64,000 nucleotides of DNA from Vibrio splendidus. GTDB taxonomy: Bacteria > Pseudomonadota > Gammaproteobacteria > Enterobacterales > Vibrionaceae. The stretch is taken from positions 3,805,575-3,869,574 of the forward strand of contig NZ_AP025508.1 of assembly GCF_024347615.1 (NCBI RefSeq), read 5' to 3'. Below the pieces are notes generated by a model. That model was given only the letters and a program-made list of their open reading frames with translations, had not been told where the DNA came from and did no database searches. Shown in pieces: positions 54,496 to 63,780 of this stretch; the stretch's first letter is position 1, and every line of letters starts with the position of its first letter. Made by a program: the position numbers and the translations under genes.

Positions 54496-56390
54496 TATGC
54501 TTCCTCACCTTTTTTCAGCAGGCCGTGTTTTTTCAAATAAACCAACAGAATTGAGATTGCTGCAGGCGTAATACCTGAAATTCGAGAAGCAATACCAATT
54601 GAGTCAGGCTTAGCAGTCGTTAGTTTAAGAACCACTTCGTTAGAAAGTCCTTTCACCTTGCTGTAATCGATATCAGCAGGCAATTTGGTATTTTCATGAC
54701 GCAGTGATTTTTCAATTTCGTCTTGTTGACGCTGGATATAACCATCGTACTTCACTTGGATCTCAACTTGCTCGGATGCTTGTTGATCTTCCAATGCAGG
54801 GCCAAAACGATCCAATGCCGTTAGCTGTGAATAAGTCATTTCAGGGCGACGAAGAAGATCTTCACCGCTTGCTTCACGAGACATAGGTGTTTTAAGAATT
54901 TGGTTCAGTTGATCAACATCTTCAGATTTTGGATTAATCCACGTTTCTTTTAGACGTTGACGTTCCTTCTCCATGTTTTCTACTTTCTCGTTGAATCGAG
55001 CCCAACGAGCATCATCCACCAAGCCAAGTTCACGCGACTTCTCAGTCAAGCGGATATCAGCGTTGTCTTCACGAAGTAACAAACGGTATTCCGCACGAGA
55101 CGTGAACATACGGTAAGGTTCTTTGGTACCCATCGTCGATAGATCATCAATAAGAACGCCCATGTAAGCTTGGTCACGACGCGGGCTCCAGCCTTCTTTG
55201 CCTTGTGTAAACAAACTTGCATTCAGACCGGCCATCAAGCCTTGTGCAGCCGCCTCTTCGTAGCCAGTGGTACCGTTGATTTGACCGGCAAAGAATAGAC
55301 CCTTAATAAACTTAGTTTCGTAAGTCAGCTTAAGGTCACGAGGATCAAAGAAATCATACTCGATCGCATAGCCTGGACGGACGATATGAGCATTTTCAAA
55401 ACCTTTCATTGAGTGAACGATTTTTACCTGAACATCAAATGGCAAACTTGTCGAGATACCATTCGGGTATAGCTCATGTGTCGTTAGACCTTCAGGTTCA
55501 ATGAAAATCTGGTGACTGTTCTTGTCAGCAAAACGCATCACTTTGTCTTCAATCGATGGACAGTAACGCGGGCCAATACCTTCAATCACGCCCGCGTACA
55601 TTGGGCTGCGATCGAGATTGGCACGAATAACGTCATGCGTATTTTCGTTAGTGTGCGTGATGTAGCATGGAATTTGGCGAGGCTGTTGAGCTCGGTTACC
55701 CATGAACGAGAATACAGGTGTTGGGTTATCACCGTGCTGAACCTCTAACTCTGAAAAATCAACGCTACGTGCATCGATACGAGGAGGTGTACCCGTTTTC
55801 AGGCGATCAACTCGGAATGGAAGATCACGAAGACGGTCAGCCAGTGCGATCGATGGTGGATCACCAGCACGACCACCTGAAGAACTTTCCATACCAATAT
55901 GGATCTTTCCACCTAGAAATGTACCGACCGTCAGTACCACAGCGTTAGCGCGGAACTTAAGGCCCATCTGTGTAACAACACCCACCACTTGATCCTGTTC
56001 AACGATCAAGTCATCAACCGATTGTTGAAACAGAGTTAGGTTTGGCGTGTTTTCAAGAACATTTCGAACAAAGGCTTTGTAAAGCGCGCGGTCAGCTTGT
56101 GCACGAGTTGCACGTACCGCAGGACCTTTTGATGCGTTTAACGTTCTGAACTGAATACCTGCATGATCAATAGCTTGCGCCATTAACCCACCCATTGCAT
56201 CGACCTCTTTTACCAAGTGGCCCTTACCGATCCCGCCAATAGCAGGGTTGCAAGACATTTGTCCCAACGTATCGATATTATGAGTGAGTAGTAACGTACT
56301 TTGACCAGTACGTGCAGATGCGAGTGCGGCTTCCGTTCCTGCATGGCCACCACCAACAACGATGACGTCAAATTTTTCGTGATAAAGCAT
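54495..56390 (-). CDS. mnmG: tRNA uridine-5-carboxymethylaminomethyl modification enzyme MnmG (GidA)
   Basis: MnmG, with MnmE, installs the cmnm5 group on wobble U34 of several tRNAs using FAD, NADH and a folate. The 631-residue protein begins [24 protein letters not shown] with the FAD-binding GGGHAGTEA, and has [19 protein letters not shown] with a catalytic-region cysteine, and ITHTNENTH with the family pattern. I start at the ATG at 56390; an upstream in-frame codon would add seven residues. It runs away from oriC, as in E. coli. Its partner mnmE is on the other side of the origin. Confidence 0.98.
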   Translation of the reverse strand: MLYHEKFDVIVVGGGHAGTEAALASARTGQSTLLLTHNIDTLGQMSCNPAIGGIGKGHLVKEVDAMGGLMAQAIDHAGIQFRTLNASKGPAVRATRAQADRALYKAFVRNVLENTPNLTLFQQSVDDLIVEQDQVVGVVTQMGLKFRANAVVLTVGTFLGGKIHIGMESSSGGRAGDPPSIALADRLRDLPFRVDRLKTGTPPRIDARSVDFSELEVQHGDNPTPVFSFMGNRAQQPRQIPCYITHTNENTHDVIRANLDRSPMYAGVIEGIGPRYCPSIEDKVMRFADKNSHQIFIEPEGLTTHELYPNGISTSLPFDVQVKIVHSMKGFENAHIVRPGYAIEYDFFDPRDLKLTYETKFIKGLFFAGQINGTTGYEEAAAQGLMAGLNASLFTQGKEGWSPRRDQAYMGVLIDDLSTMGTKEPYRMFTSRAEYRLLLREDNADIRLTEKSRELGLVDDARWARFNEKVENMEKERQRLKETWINPKSEDVDQLNQILKTPMSREASGEDLLRRPEMTYSQLTALDRFGPALEDQQASEQVEIQVKYDGYIQRQQDEIEKSLRHENTKLPADIDYSKVKGLSNEVVLKLTTAKPDSIGIASRISGITPAAISILLVYLKKHGLLKKGEEA

Positions 56391-56464
56391 GAACCGACCT
56401 CGGGTATTCAAACGTTTTCTAGATTGATAAAAAGGAGCGATATTCTACCTGTTTTCATAGCTTG

Positions 56465-56815
56465 AGAAAACGTTTTTGGGATTTTTCGATAAAGCTGTTT
56501 TTAATTAATATAGATAAGATCTTTATAGAGATCTTTTATTATATCTATTATTAGGATCGAGGGTGTCTGTGGATAAGTCAAAAATGATCAACAAGATCAT
56601 GGATCTTTTTTGGATCAAAGTATGTGATCTAACTTTGATCATGATGAGGATTAGCTGGGATCAAAATGGCTACTTATTCACAGGGGAGAATTGGCTAGAA
56701 AGTTGTTATTTGGATAACTATAGGTTTATCACCGTATATGTATGATCTTATCCACAGAGAAAATTGAGGTTTTTGCTTTAATTTTCGAATTTTTTTCAAA
56801 AAAGTTATTCACAAT
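56465..56815. other. oriC: Replication origin oriC (vibrio chromosome 1 type)
   Basis: The segment between mnmG and mioC has the E. coli-like oriC layout. An AT-rich unwinding part with GATCTTT/GATCTTTTATTAT 13-mers is at about 56518-56555. DnaA boxes follow: TGTGGATAA (R1, 56568-56576), TTATTCACA (56674-56682), TTTGGATAA (56709-56717), TTATCCACA (56748-56756) and TTATTCACA (56805-56813). Eleven GATC sites lie within about 230 bases, a Dam/SeqA signature. The flanking gidA-mioC pair supports the call. Box functions are assigned by position only. Confidence 0.95.
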
Positions 56816-56832
56816 CACGATATTCAGAGACA

Positions 56833-56857
56833 AAAAAAGCGGCATAAGCCGCTTTTT
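56833..56857 (-). terminator. Terminator after mioC, between mioC and oriC
   Basis: AAAAAGCGGC/GCCGCTTTTT with an ATAA loop (56834-56857) is followed on the minus strand by a T run. It would stop mioC transcription before it enters oriC. Confidence 0.85.
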
Positions 56858-56872
56858 GGGGAAATTGAGGGA

Positions 56873-57307
56873 CTAGAACTGGTCACTATGATCGTTAAAC
56901 CACTCTTCAGCTGCATCCTCAGGTACCGGAGTTTCCAATACATCGATGGTAAAGCAGTCTGAAATAGGCTGTGCACCGAGTTTTTTCAGTTGGCTGTGGA
57001 CTGATTTTCCCGCAGAACAGAAGGTATCGTAACTTGAATCACCAAGTGCGATAACAGCATAACGAAGAGCACTTAAATCTGGAGACTCTTGGGTCAATGC
57101 GTTGATCAACGGTTGGATATTATCGGGAAAATCACCCGCACCATGTGTTGATGTCACCACTAACCAAGTACCTTGCTGAGGAATATTATTGTATTCAGGC
57201 TGATTATGAAGTTCTATCTCGTGCCCTTGAGCCTCTAGAAGATCGTTAAGGTGATCGCCAACGTATTCAGCGCCACCTAAGGTGCTGCCTGTAATAATGT
57301 GGATCAT
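56873..57307 (-). CDS. mioC: Flavodoxin-like protein MioC
   Basis: MioC is an FMN-binding flavodoxin-fold protein next to oriC; in E. coli it supports biotin synthase activity. The 144-residue product has the FMN phosphate loop [16 protein letters not shown], the second loop [11 protein letters not shown] and the third [14 protein letters not shown]. Length matches E. coli MioC (147). It is transcribed toward oriC, as in E. coli, but a terminator lies between. mnmE is upstream on the same strand. Confidence 0.95.
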   Translation of the reverse strand: MIHIITGSTLGGAEYVGDHLNDLLEAQGHEIELHNQPEYNNIPQQGTWLVVTSTHGAGDFPDNIQPLINALTQESPDLSALRYAVIALGDSSYDTFCSAGKSVHSQLKKLGAQPISDCFTIDVLETPVPEDAAEEWFNDHSDQF

Positions 57308-57327
57308 TAAGCTGTCCTTACAAAAGA

Positions 57328-57351
57328 AAAGGCCAGCGTAAGCCAGCCTTT
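57328..57351 (-). terminator. Terminator-like hairpin after mnmE
   Basis: AAAGGCTGGC and GCTGGCCTTT can pair with a two-base internal mismatch, followed on the minus strand by TCTTTTG. It is a weaker terminator than most here. Confidence 0.5.
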
Positions 57352-57355
57352 ATGG

Positions 57356-58717
57356 TTATTTACCGATACAGAATGAAGAGAAGATTCGACCTAAAAGATC
57401 ATCGGAACTGAACTCGCCTGTGATCTCATTGAGGTGCTGTTGGGTGATACGAAGCTCTTCCGCTAATATCTCTCCGGCCATGTAGCCTTCAAGCTGCTGT
57501 TGCCCAATATCAAGGTGTTCCGATGCGCGTTCTAGTGCATCCAAGTGGCGGCGGCGCGCCATAAAGCCACCTTCATGACCACCAGCAAAGCCCATGCAAT
57601 CCTTGAGGTGGCTACGCAGAGCGTCGACACCTTGGCCTGTTTTTGCTGATAAGCGAATCAGGGTTGGATCGTTAACATGACAAATGCCTAACTCTTCACT
57701 GGTTTGATCCGCTTTATTACGAATTACCGTCATTCCGATGTTGTCTGGTAGACGATCAACGAAATCTGGCCAGATATCTTTCGGGTCTGTTGCGTCTGTT
57801 GTCGTGCCATCAACCATAAATAAAACTCGGTCTGCCTGAGCAATTTCTTCCCAAGCGCGTTCAATACCGATTTTTTCTACTTCATCAGAGGCATCACGCA
57901 GGCCTGCGGTATCGATAATGTGCAGTGGCATACCGTCAATATGGATATGTTCACGCAATACATCACGTGTGGTGCCGGCAATATCGGTCACAATCGCAGA
58001 TTCTTTGCCAGACAGCGCATTCAATAGGCTCGATTTACCGGCATTTGGGCGGCCTGCAATCACGACCTTCATGCCTTCACGCATGATGGCACCTTGATTC
58101 GCTTCTTGGCGTACAGCTTCGAGGTTATCGATGATAGCCTGTAAGTCAGTACTGACTTTACCGTCAGCAAGAAAATCAATTTCCTCTTCTGGGAAATCGA
58201 TCGCTGCTTCAACGTAGATTCTTAAGTAAATAAGAGAATCTACAAGCGTATTAATGCGTTTAGAGAATTCGCCTTGTAGCGATTGAAGCGCCGATTTAGC
58301 CGCTTCTTCTGAGCTGGCATCAATGAGGTCAGCAATCGCTTCGGCTTGAGTTAAATCCATCTTATCGTTCAAGAAGGCACGTTCTGAAAACTCACCTGGA
58401 CGCGCTGCACGCACGCCTGAAATGGCTAGGATGCGTTTGATTAGCATGTCCATAACCACTGGGCCGCCGTGGCCTTGCAACTCTAATACGTCTTCGCCGG
58501 TAAACGAGTGTGGGTTAGGGAAGTAAAGCGCGATGCCTTGGTCGAGTTCGATGCCATCGTCAGATTTAAACGGTAGGTACTCAGCGTAGCGAGGCTTGAG
58601 TGTTTTTCCTGTTACTTCTAGGGCAACCTGAGTCGCCAATGGGCCGGAAACGCGGATAATACCGACGCCACCACGGCCGGGCGCGGTCGCTTGAGCAACA
58701 ATCGTATCTGTAGTCAT
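57356..58717 (-). CDS. mnmE: tRNA modification GTPase MnmE (TrmE)
   Basis: MnmE is the GTPase and folate-binding partner of MnmG in U34 modification. The 453-residue protein has the N-terminal folate-binding domain ([23 protein letters not shown]), the central helical part, the inserted G domain with P-loop [20 protein letters not shown] and DTAG, and the C-terminal FCIGK with its catalytic-region cysteine. I start at the ATG at 58717. It lies between yidC and mioC. Confidence 0.98.
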   Translation of the reverse strand: MTTDTIVAQATAPGRGGVGIIRVSGPLATQVALEVTGKTLKPRYAEYLPFKSDDGIELDQGIALYFPNPHSFTGEDVLELQGHGGPVVMDMLIKRILAISGVRAARPGEFSERAFLNDKMDLTQAEAIADLIDASSEEAAKSALQSLQGEFSKRINTLVDSLIYLRIYVEAAIDFPEEEIDFLADGKVSTDLQAIIDNLEAVRQEANQGAIMREGMKVVIAGRPNAGKSSLLNALSGKESAIVTDIAGTTRDVLREHIHIDGMPLHIIDTAGLRDASDEVEKIGIERAWEEIAQADRVLFMVDGTTTDATDPKDIWPDFVDRLPDNIGMTVIRNKADQTSEELGICHVNDPTLIRLSAKTGQGVDALRSHLKDCMGFAGGHEGGFMARRRHLDALERASEHLDIGQQQLEGYMAGEILAEELRITQQHLNEITGEFSSDDLLGRIFSSFCIGK

Positions 58718-58796
58718 AGTTGTGCCTGCTAGCATGTGAGAGCCAAAAAGGGGCGTTCACGATTAATCAATTAGCTGAATTGTAATCAGCTAAAAA

Positions 58797-58823
58797 CAAA
58801 AAGGCGACCTTTTGGTCGCCTTT
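58797..58823 (-). terminator. Terminator after yidC
   Basis: AAAGGCGACC/GGTCGCCTTT with a TTTT loop is followed on the minus strand by a T-run. The same stem bases end the atp operon at 44994-45019. Confidence 0.85.
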
Positions 58824-58847
58824 CTTTATCTCTTTCTATTATCGAAC

Positions 58848-60470
58848 TTACTTAGAATGTAAGCCTTTCTTTTCCAGCGCGCGGTAGATAAGCGTTTGCT
58901 GAATCAGAGTTACGATGTTCGATACTAGCCAGTAAAGAACCAGACCTGAAGGGAAGAACAGGAAGAAGAATGTAAACATAACCGGCATAAAGGTCATGAT
59001 CTTCTGCTGCATTGGATCCGTTACAGTTGTCGGGCTCATCTTCTGGATTAGGAACATTGAAGCACCCATCAGAAGTGGCAAGATGTAGTATGGGTCTTGT
59101 GCTGAAAGGTCAGTAATCCAACCGAAGAACGGTGAGTGACGCAGTTCAACAGACTCCATTAGTGCCCAGTATAGCGAAATGAAGATAGGCATTTGCAAGA
59201 TGATAGGTAAACAGCCACCAAGTGGGTTTACTTTCTCTTTCTTGTACAGCTCCATCATTTCTTGGCTCATGCGTTGACGATCGTCGCCAATACGCTCACG
59301 CATTGCAGTCAGCTTAGGCTGAAGCATACGCATTTTCGCCATAGACGTGTACTGAGCTTTCGTTAGTGGGTACATAGCACCACGAACGATAAACGTTAGA
59401 CAGATGATTGCTAGACCCCAGTTCACAACGATGCCTTGAATGAACGAAAGCAGAGTATGAAGTGGTTTAGCAATGAACCATAACCAACCGTAGTCAACTA
59501 CTAGATCTAGGTTTGGTGCAACAGCAGCCATTTGGTCTTGAAGTTTAGGACCAACCCAAAGCGTTGCTTTAAAGCTTGCTTCGTCGCCAGTAGCGATGGT
59601 TTTGTTCGGCATGCGAACACCAATGTCGCCAAGGTTACCAATGACACGAGTGTAAAGGTTGCTGCCTGCTTCGTCGCGTGGGATCCAAGCACTTGCAAAG
59701 TAGTGCTGAATCATCGCTGCCCAACCTTGACCATTGGCTAGGTTAAGAGACAGGTTGCGATCTTGCATGTCGTCGAAGCTGTATTTTTTGTAACGCGTAT
59801 CTTCTGTAGAGTAAGCACCACCACGGTAAGTTGGCATTGTTAAGCTACCGCCGTCATCCATAACGTTTTGACGTAGGTGAGCGTACATGCCGAATGTCGC
59901 GTTAGTACCAGAGTTGTTGACTACATCGTATTCAACATCCATTGCGTAGCTACCACGCTTAAGGACGAATGTTTTCGTGTAATCAAGGCCGTTCGCTTGG
60001 TAAGTCATCGGGATGCGTAGTTCATCCTGACCATCAGCAAGCGTGAAGCTGTCTGCTGAAACCGTGTAGCTAGGGCGGTTAGTGCTGCTTAAATCGATAC
60101 CTTGAGGGCCAACTAGACCGCTTTGTGCGATAAATTGGTGACCAGGTTCGTTCTTAAGAAGAACAAATGTATCTTCAGAATCAAACTCAGCAGAGTAATC
60201 ATTTAGGTTTGCTTGAACGACATCACCACCAACCGTATCAATTGACAGAGTCAGTACATCAGTTGTTACTGTGATAGTTTTTGCAGAAGCGACTTGTTGG
60301 CCCGGAGCTGGGTCTAAGTCATCTGCATAAGATGGCGCTGGTAGGGTGCTGCCAGATTGTGCCTGCTCAATCGCTTGTGGAGCTGGGTTCTGAGCTACGT
60401 TCCATTGTTGGAACAGTAGGAAAGAAACCAAAGCCAATGCGATTAACAGGATATTACGTTGAGAATCCAT
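58848..60470 (-). CDS. yidC: Membrane protein insertase YidC
   Basis: YidC inserts and folds inner-membrane proteins, including Fo c and a, alone or with SecYEG. The 540-residue protein has an N-terminal signal-anchor helix ([18 protein letters not shown]), a large periplasmic domain (about residues 40-330), and a five-helix core ending with a basic tail. The core contains the hydrophilic-groove Arg region ([22 protein letters not shown]) and [16 protein letters not shown]. The length is close to E. coli YidC (548). It begins 2 bases after yidD. Confidence 0.98.
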   Translation of the reverse strand: MDSQRNILLIALALVSFLLFQQWNVAQNPAPQAIEQAQSGSTLPAPSYADDLDPAPGQQVASAKTITVTTDVLTLSIDTVGGDVVQANLNDYSAEFDSEDTFVLLKNEPGHQFIAQSGLVGPQGIDLSSTNRPSYTVSADSFTLADGQDELRIPMTYQANGLDYTKTFVLKRGSYAMDVEYDVVNNSGTNATFGMYAHLRQNVMDDGGSLTMPTYRGGAYSTEDTRYKKYSFDDMQDRNLSLNLANGQGWAAMIQHYFASAWIPRDEAGSNLYTRVIGNLGDIGVRMPNKTIATGDEASFKATLWVGPKLQDQMAAVAPNLDLVVDYGWLWFIAKPLHTLLSFIQGIVVNWGLAIICLTFIVRGAMYPLTKAQYTSMAKMRMLQPKLTAMRERIGDDRQRMSQEMMELYKKEKVNPLGGCLPIILQMPIFISLYWALMESVELRHSPFFGWITDLSAQDPYYILPLLMGASMFLIQKMSPTTVTDPMQQKIMTFMPVMFTFFFLFFPSGLVLYWLVSNIVTLIQQTLIYRALEKKGLHSK

Positions 60471-60472
60471 CG

Positions 60473-60730
60473 TTATTTATCTCTGTCTTGTTTTTGGACT
60501 GGTGGAACGGGGTCAAAGCCCCCTTCGTTCAAAGGATGGCATTTTAATAGACGTTTGCCTGATAACCAACACCCTTTTACAAAACCGTGAGCTTTCAACG
60601 CTTCTATCGCATATAAAGAGCAGGTTGGAGTAAATCGGCAGCGTGGGCCGATGAGTGGACTAATAAACCATCTATAAAAATAGATGGGTATTAGCGCTAT
60701 CCACGCGAAGGGCGAGACAGGCGAAGCCAT
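60473..60730 (-). CDS. yidD: Membrane protein insertion efficiency factor YidD
   Basis: YidD is a small membrane-associated protein that aids YidC-dependent insertion. The 85-residue protein has an N-terminal amphipathic helix ([21 protein letters not shown]) and the family cysteine motif [15 protein letters not shown], followed by [19 protein letters not shown]. Its start lies inside rnpA, with a 34-base overlap, as in E. coli. It leads directly into yidC. Confidence 0.96.
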   Translation of the reverse strand: MASPVSPFAWIALIPIYFYRWFISPLIGPRCRFTPTCSLYAIEALKAHGFVKGCWLSGKRLLKCHPLNEGGFDPVPPVQKQDRDK

Positions 60731-61053
60731 AATTTGTCGAGTAGCTTGAACATTTCTTCATTGCTTAAATCTTGCGCGCTCTTCTTAGCGATTACAACAA
60801 AATCTTTGTTAGGAAGTTTGTGTTGAGTGTTACGAAAGCTTTCACGAGTAAGACGCTTGAATCGGTTACGACCCACGGCGGTTTTAATCTGCTTTTTCGG
60901 AACAGCTAATCCAAGGCGAGGATTTGAAAGAGAGTTATTTCGGGCAATGATGGTGAAATGAGGGGAGCCTGCTCGATGAGCTTGCTTGAAGACATTCTGA
61001 TAATGTTCGGGAGTTAACAAGCGTAACTCCCGACCGAAGGCTAGCTTATTCAA
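60697..61053 (-). CDS. rnpA: RNase P protein component RnpA (TTG start)
   Basis: RnpA is the basic protein of RNase P that matures tRNA 5' ends. The 118-residue protein has the family signatures [50 protein letters not shown] (the RNR motif) and [11 protein letters not shown] put the start at the TTG at 61051-61053, which aligns with E. coli MVKLAFPRELRLL; the next upstream TTG would add three residues. It lies 12 bases after rpmH and overlaps yidD. Confidence 0.93.
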   Translation of the reverse strand: MNKLAFGRELRLLTPEHYQNVFKQAHRAGSPHFTIIARNNSLSNPRLGLAVPKKQIKTAVGRNRFKRLTRESFRNTQHKLPNKDFVVIAKKSAQDLSNEEMFKLLDKLWLRLSRPSRG

Positions 61054-61065
61054 AATAATCAAAGA

Positions 61066-61200
61066 TTACTTAGAAAGACGCTTACGGCCTTTTGCACGAC
61101 GTGCATTGATTGTTGCGCGACCGTTCTTAGTAGCCATGCGAGCACGGAAACCGTGAGTACGCTTACGCTTTAGAACTGTAGGTTGAAAAGTGCGTTTCAT
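61066..61200 (-). CDS. rpmH: 50S ribosomal protein L34
   Basis: This 44-residue basic ribosomal protein begins [18 protein letters not shown] and ends [11 protein letters not shown], the standard L34 sequence. It is shorter than common gene-finding cut-offs. AAGGTAATTACA precedes the ATG. It is the first gene of the rpmH-rnpA-yidD-yidC unit. In E. coli dnaA lies on the other side of rpmH; here an ABC transporter operon occupies that position. Confidence 0.98.
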   Translation of the reverse strand: MKRTFQPTVLKRKRTHGFRARMATKNGRATINARRAKGRKRLSK

Positions 61201-61312
61201 TGTAATTACCTTACTGATCAGTAGTTTTAGGTTTTTGTTAAACCCGGCGTGGGCATTTTTTCTCTTCTTTATATAAGAAAGGAAAACCGACGCCTCTCAA
61301 CAAAGAGGCGGA

Positions 61313-61341
61313 ATTGTAATCACTGTCACAAAAAGTGTCAA
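61313..61341 (-). promoter_or_regulatory. Promoter of rpmH
   Basis: TTGACA (61336-61341), 17 bases, TACAAT (61313-61318) on the minus strand, a near-consensus sigma-70 promoter about 110 bases before rpmH. The GC-rich hairpin GCCTC...GAGGC lies just downstream. Confidence 0.85.
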
Positions 61342-61406
61342 TGATTGGGTTAACTAAAATTCCGGTCGGGGGATTATACGTAGAATAACTAAAATCACAA
61401 GGATCC

Positions 61407-62144
61407 TTATTCGATCCCGACCTTATTTAAGAATTTCTTTAATTTAGGATCCTGTGGATTACCAAAAATATCCTGTGGAGATCCCTGTTCGACAATGTGA
61501 CCATCAGCCATGAAGATCACTCGGTCTGCGACCTCTCTAGCGAACTGCATTTCATGGGTAACCACCAGCATGGTTTGATGCTGATTTGCCAGTTTTTTCA
61601 TTAAGTTAAGCACTTCGCCAACCCACTCAGGATCGAGCGCTGAAGTAGGCTCATCAAACAATAAAAGCTCTGGTTGTAGAGCCATCGCACGGCCAATACC
61701 AACACGTTGCTGCTGGCCACCAGAGAGCGCTGCTGGATAGCTATCTGTTTTCTCTCCTAGGCCAATATCATCGAGTATTTGTTGCGCTTTTTCATGAGCT
61801 TGCTGCTTTTTCCAACCACGAACGGTAATCAAACCTTCCGCAATATTCTGCCTTGCCGTTTGGTGAGCGAACAGTGCATAGTTTTGGAACACAAAACCGG
61901 TCTTACGGCGCAGTGCAAGCACCTCTGCTTTAGTGTGTTTCTGAGTATCAACCTTGATATCATCAATCGAAATCGTACCTTGATCGGCTTGCTCTAGAAA
62001 ATTCACACAACGCAGCAGGGTAGACTTACCCGTACCACTTGAACCTATGATGACAATTATCTCACCTTGCTTGATTTCGAGGTCGATCCCTTTCAATACT
62101 TCGGTGTCACCAAACTGCTTGTGGATATTTTGTAATTTGATCAT
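61407..62144 (-). CDS. Polar amino acid ABC transporter ATP-binding protein
   Basis: This 245-residue ATPase belongs to the polar amino acid uptake family (GlnQ/TcyN type). It has Walker A GSSGTGKST, the Q-loop FVFQNYALF, the signature LSGGQQQRVGIGRA, Walker B LLLFDEPTSALDPE and the switch His in VTHEMQF. It overlaps the permease gene by 4 bases and works with the upstream permease and binding protein. Substrate is inferred to be a polar amino acid, perhaps cystine, from the binding protein. It is the last gene of the operon. Confidence 0.95.
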   Translation of the reverse strand: MIKLQNIHKQFGDTEVLKGIDLEIKQGEIIVIIGSSGTGKSTLLRCVNFLEQADQGTISIDDIKVDTQKHTKAEVLALRRKTGFVFQNYALFAHQTARQNIAEGLITVRGWKKQQAHEKAQQILDDIGLGEKTDSYPAALSGGQQQRVGIGRAMALQPELLLFDEPTSALDPEWVGEVLNLMKKLANQHQTMLVVTHEMQFAREVADRVIFMADGHIVEQGSPQDIFGNPQDPKLKKFLNKVGIE

Positions 62145-62812
62145 CGTACATACGCCTTATTCAGTTTCACTTCGGCCCAAATTTGAATACGAGTGAGGAT
62201 AACCACCACGCCCCAGTAAATCAGCGCGACTGCTAAAAAAGCCTCGAAGAAGCGGAAACTTGAAGAAGCTTCCATCTGAGCTTTAGCCATGATTTCGGCT
62301 ACACCTAGGGTGAATGCAAGTGAAGTCGACTTAATCATATCGATGAAATAGTTCATCAAAGAAGGCAGTGCCACACGGGTAGCCTGCGGCAAGATCACTC
62401 GACGCATGGCTTGGCTGGTTGTCATACCGACTGAGAGGCTGGCTTCCATTTGGCTACGATCGATACCGATAATGGCAGCACGAATACTTTCAGCCATGTA
62501 AGCAGCAAAGTGTAAGGTTAAGCCGATAACCGCGGCGCCAAACGCATCAAGTCCAACCATCCACGGAAACACTTGTGGTAGGCCATAGTATAGAAGGAAC
62601 AGTTGCACCAGCAGTGGCGTGCCTCGGAAGAAGCTAATATACAGTTGGCTAAGCTGGTCGAGTACTGGGATTTTGAATACACGAATGTTCGCCAGTATCA
62701 AAGATAGAATCAGAGCGAAAAATAAGCCCCAGATTGCCATCTCCATAGTGGTGCCTAAATACTTCAGCAGTATTGGCAACAGACCTAGCATGTAATTAAA
62801 GTCAAATCCCAT
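62141..62812 (-). CDS. Polar amino acid ABC transporter permease
   Basis: This 223-residue inner-membrane permease of the HisM/GlnP class has about five helices. The cytoplasmic EAA-type loop is EASLSVGMTTSQAMRRVILPQATRVALPSL. The N-terminal segment includes ISFFRGTPLLVQLFLLYYGLPQVF, typical of this family. It is between the binding-protein gene and the ATPase, and overlaps the ATPase gene by 4 bases. A terminator-like hairpin separates it from the binding-protein gene, which should lower its expression relative to that gene. Confidence 0.95.
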   Translation of the reverse strand: MGFDFNYMLGLLPILLKYLGTTMEMAIWGLFFALILSLILANIRVFKIPVLDQLSQLYISFFRGTPLLVQLFLLYYGLPQVFPWMVGLDAFGAAVIGLTLHFAAYMAESIRAAIIGIDRSQMEASLSVGMTTSQAMRRVILPQATRVALPSLMNYFIDMIKSTSLAFTLGVAEIMAKAQMEASSSFRFFEAFLAVALIYWGVVVILTRIQIWAEVKLNKAYVR

Positions 62813-62887
62813 AATCTATCTCATATTTTTATTGGAAGTATTGTTTGGAAATACTGTTATATCAGGCTTTTTAATCAGTGCACAAAA

Positions 62888-62920
62888 GCAAAAAGCCCAC
62901 CGCTGTGTAAAGCAGTGGGC
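62888..62920 (-). terminator. Terminator-like hairpin between binding protein and permease
   Basis: GCCCACTGCT/AGCGGTGGGC-type stem (62895-62920) around TTACAC is followed on the minus strand by TTTTTGC. It probably gives partial termination inside the operon. Confidence 0.6.
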
Positions 62921-62941
62921 CTCAAATGGGAAAGTGAGTCG

Positions 62942-63691
62942 TTACTTCTGAGTAATGTCCGCACCAAACCATTTCTGAGAGATACTTTCTAGCGTACCAT
63001 CTGCGCGCATTGCTGCTAATGCTTCGTTTACTTCTGCTTGCAGTTTTTGACCGTTGTCGTTGTTAACGAAAGGCCAAGCGTTTTCGATTGTCTCGAATGG
63101 TTGTCCTGCTAGCTGTAATGGTAGACCAGTCTTCTTGATAAGCTCTAGTGCTGATAGGCGATCCATTACGAAAGCGTCGGCACGACCAAGAGCGACATCA
63201 TGTTCAATACCGGTATCGTAGGTTTTGACATTGATTTTGCCATCTTTGTCGTAGCTGCGCAGCAGTTGCTCAAAGTTTGAGCCGAGGTTTACCGCAACCG
63301 TCTTACCATCTAGGTCTTCGATACCTTTAATGCTGTCATTACCTTTACGAACGGTAATTTGTGCGCCGTCTACTACGTAAGGGTCTGCGAATAGGTATTT
63401 CGCTTTACGCGCATCCGTTATTGTAATTTGGTTTGAAATGGTATCGATTCGACCCGTTTCAAGAAGACCAAACAGACCAGAGAAGTTTGCCGTTACGTAT
63501 TCAACCTTGTAATCGTTACGTTTACCGATCTCATCCCATAAATCCACTTCAAAACCTTGTAGTTGGTCTTGTTTAACGAACGTAAATGGGAAGTAGCGAC
63601 CAGACATGCCGACTTTAACTTCAGTCGCGGCTTGAACAGTAGCAGCAGAGAGTGCGATAGCCGCAATTGCAGCCTTAATCCAGTTATTCAT
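62942..63691 (-). CDS. Polar amino acid (cystine-like) ABC transporter substrate-binding protein
   Basis: This periplasmic binding protein of 249 residues has a signal peptide (about 1-22, MNNWIKAAIAAIALSAATVQ then AA-TE). The family 3 solute-binding fold is shown by VGMSGRYFPFTFVKQDQLQGFEVDLW, TISNQITITDARKAKYLFADPYV, GNDSIKGIEDLDGKTVAVNLGS and GTLESISQKWFGADIT. The C-terminus and the SIKGIEDL and ALGRADAFVMDRLSALE stretches resemble E. coli TcyJ (FliY), so cystine or a related polar amino acid is plausible. I start at the ATG at 63691 (AGGAG upstream) since an in-frame upstream start would break the signal peptide. It is the first gene of the operon. Confidence 0.92.
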   Translation of the reverse strand: MNNWIKAAIAAIALSAATVQAATEVKVGMSGRYFPFTFVKQDQLQGFEVDLWDEIGKRNDYKVEYVTANFSGLFGLLETGRIDTISNQITITDARKAKYLFADPYVVDGAQITVRKGNDSIKGIEDLDGKTVAVNLGSNFEQLLRSYDKDGKINVKTYDTGIEHDVALGRADAFVMDRLSALELIKKTGLPLQLAGQPFETIENAWPFVNNDNGQKLQAEVNEALAAMRADGTLESISQKWFGADITQK

Positions 63692-63780
63692 TTGGTAACT
63701 CCTTATATTTATAGGGTTGGATGTTACTGGGAAATTGCTCAATAGAATAAATAACCAGATGTTATTAACCATAACCAGAT

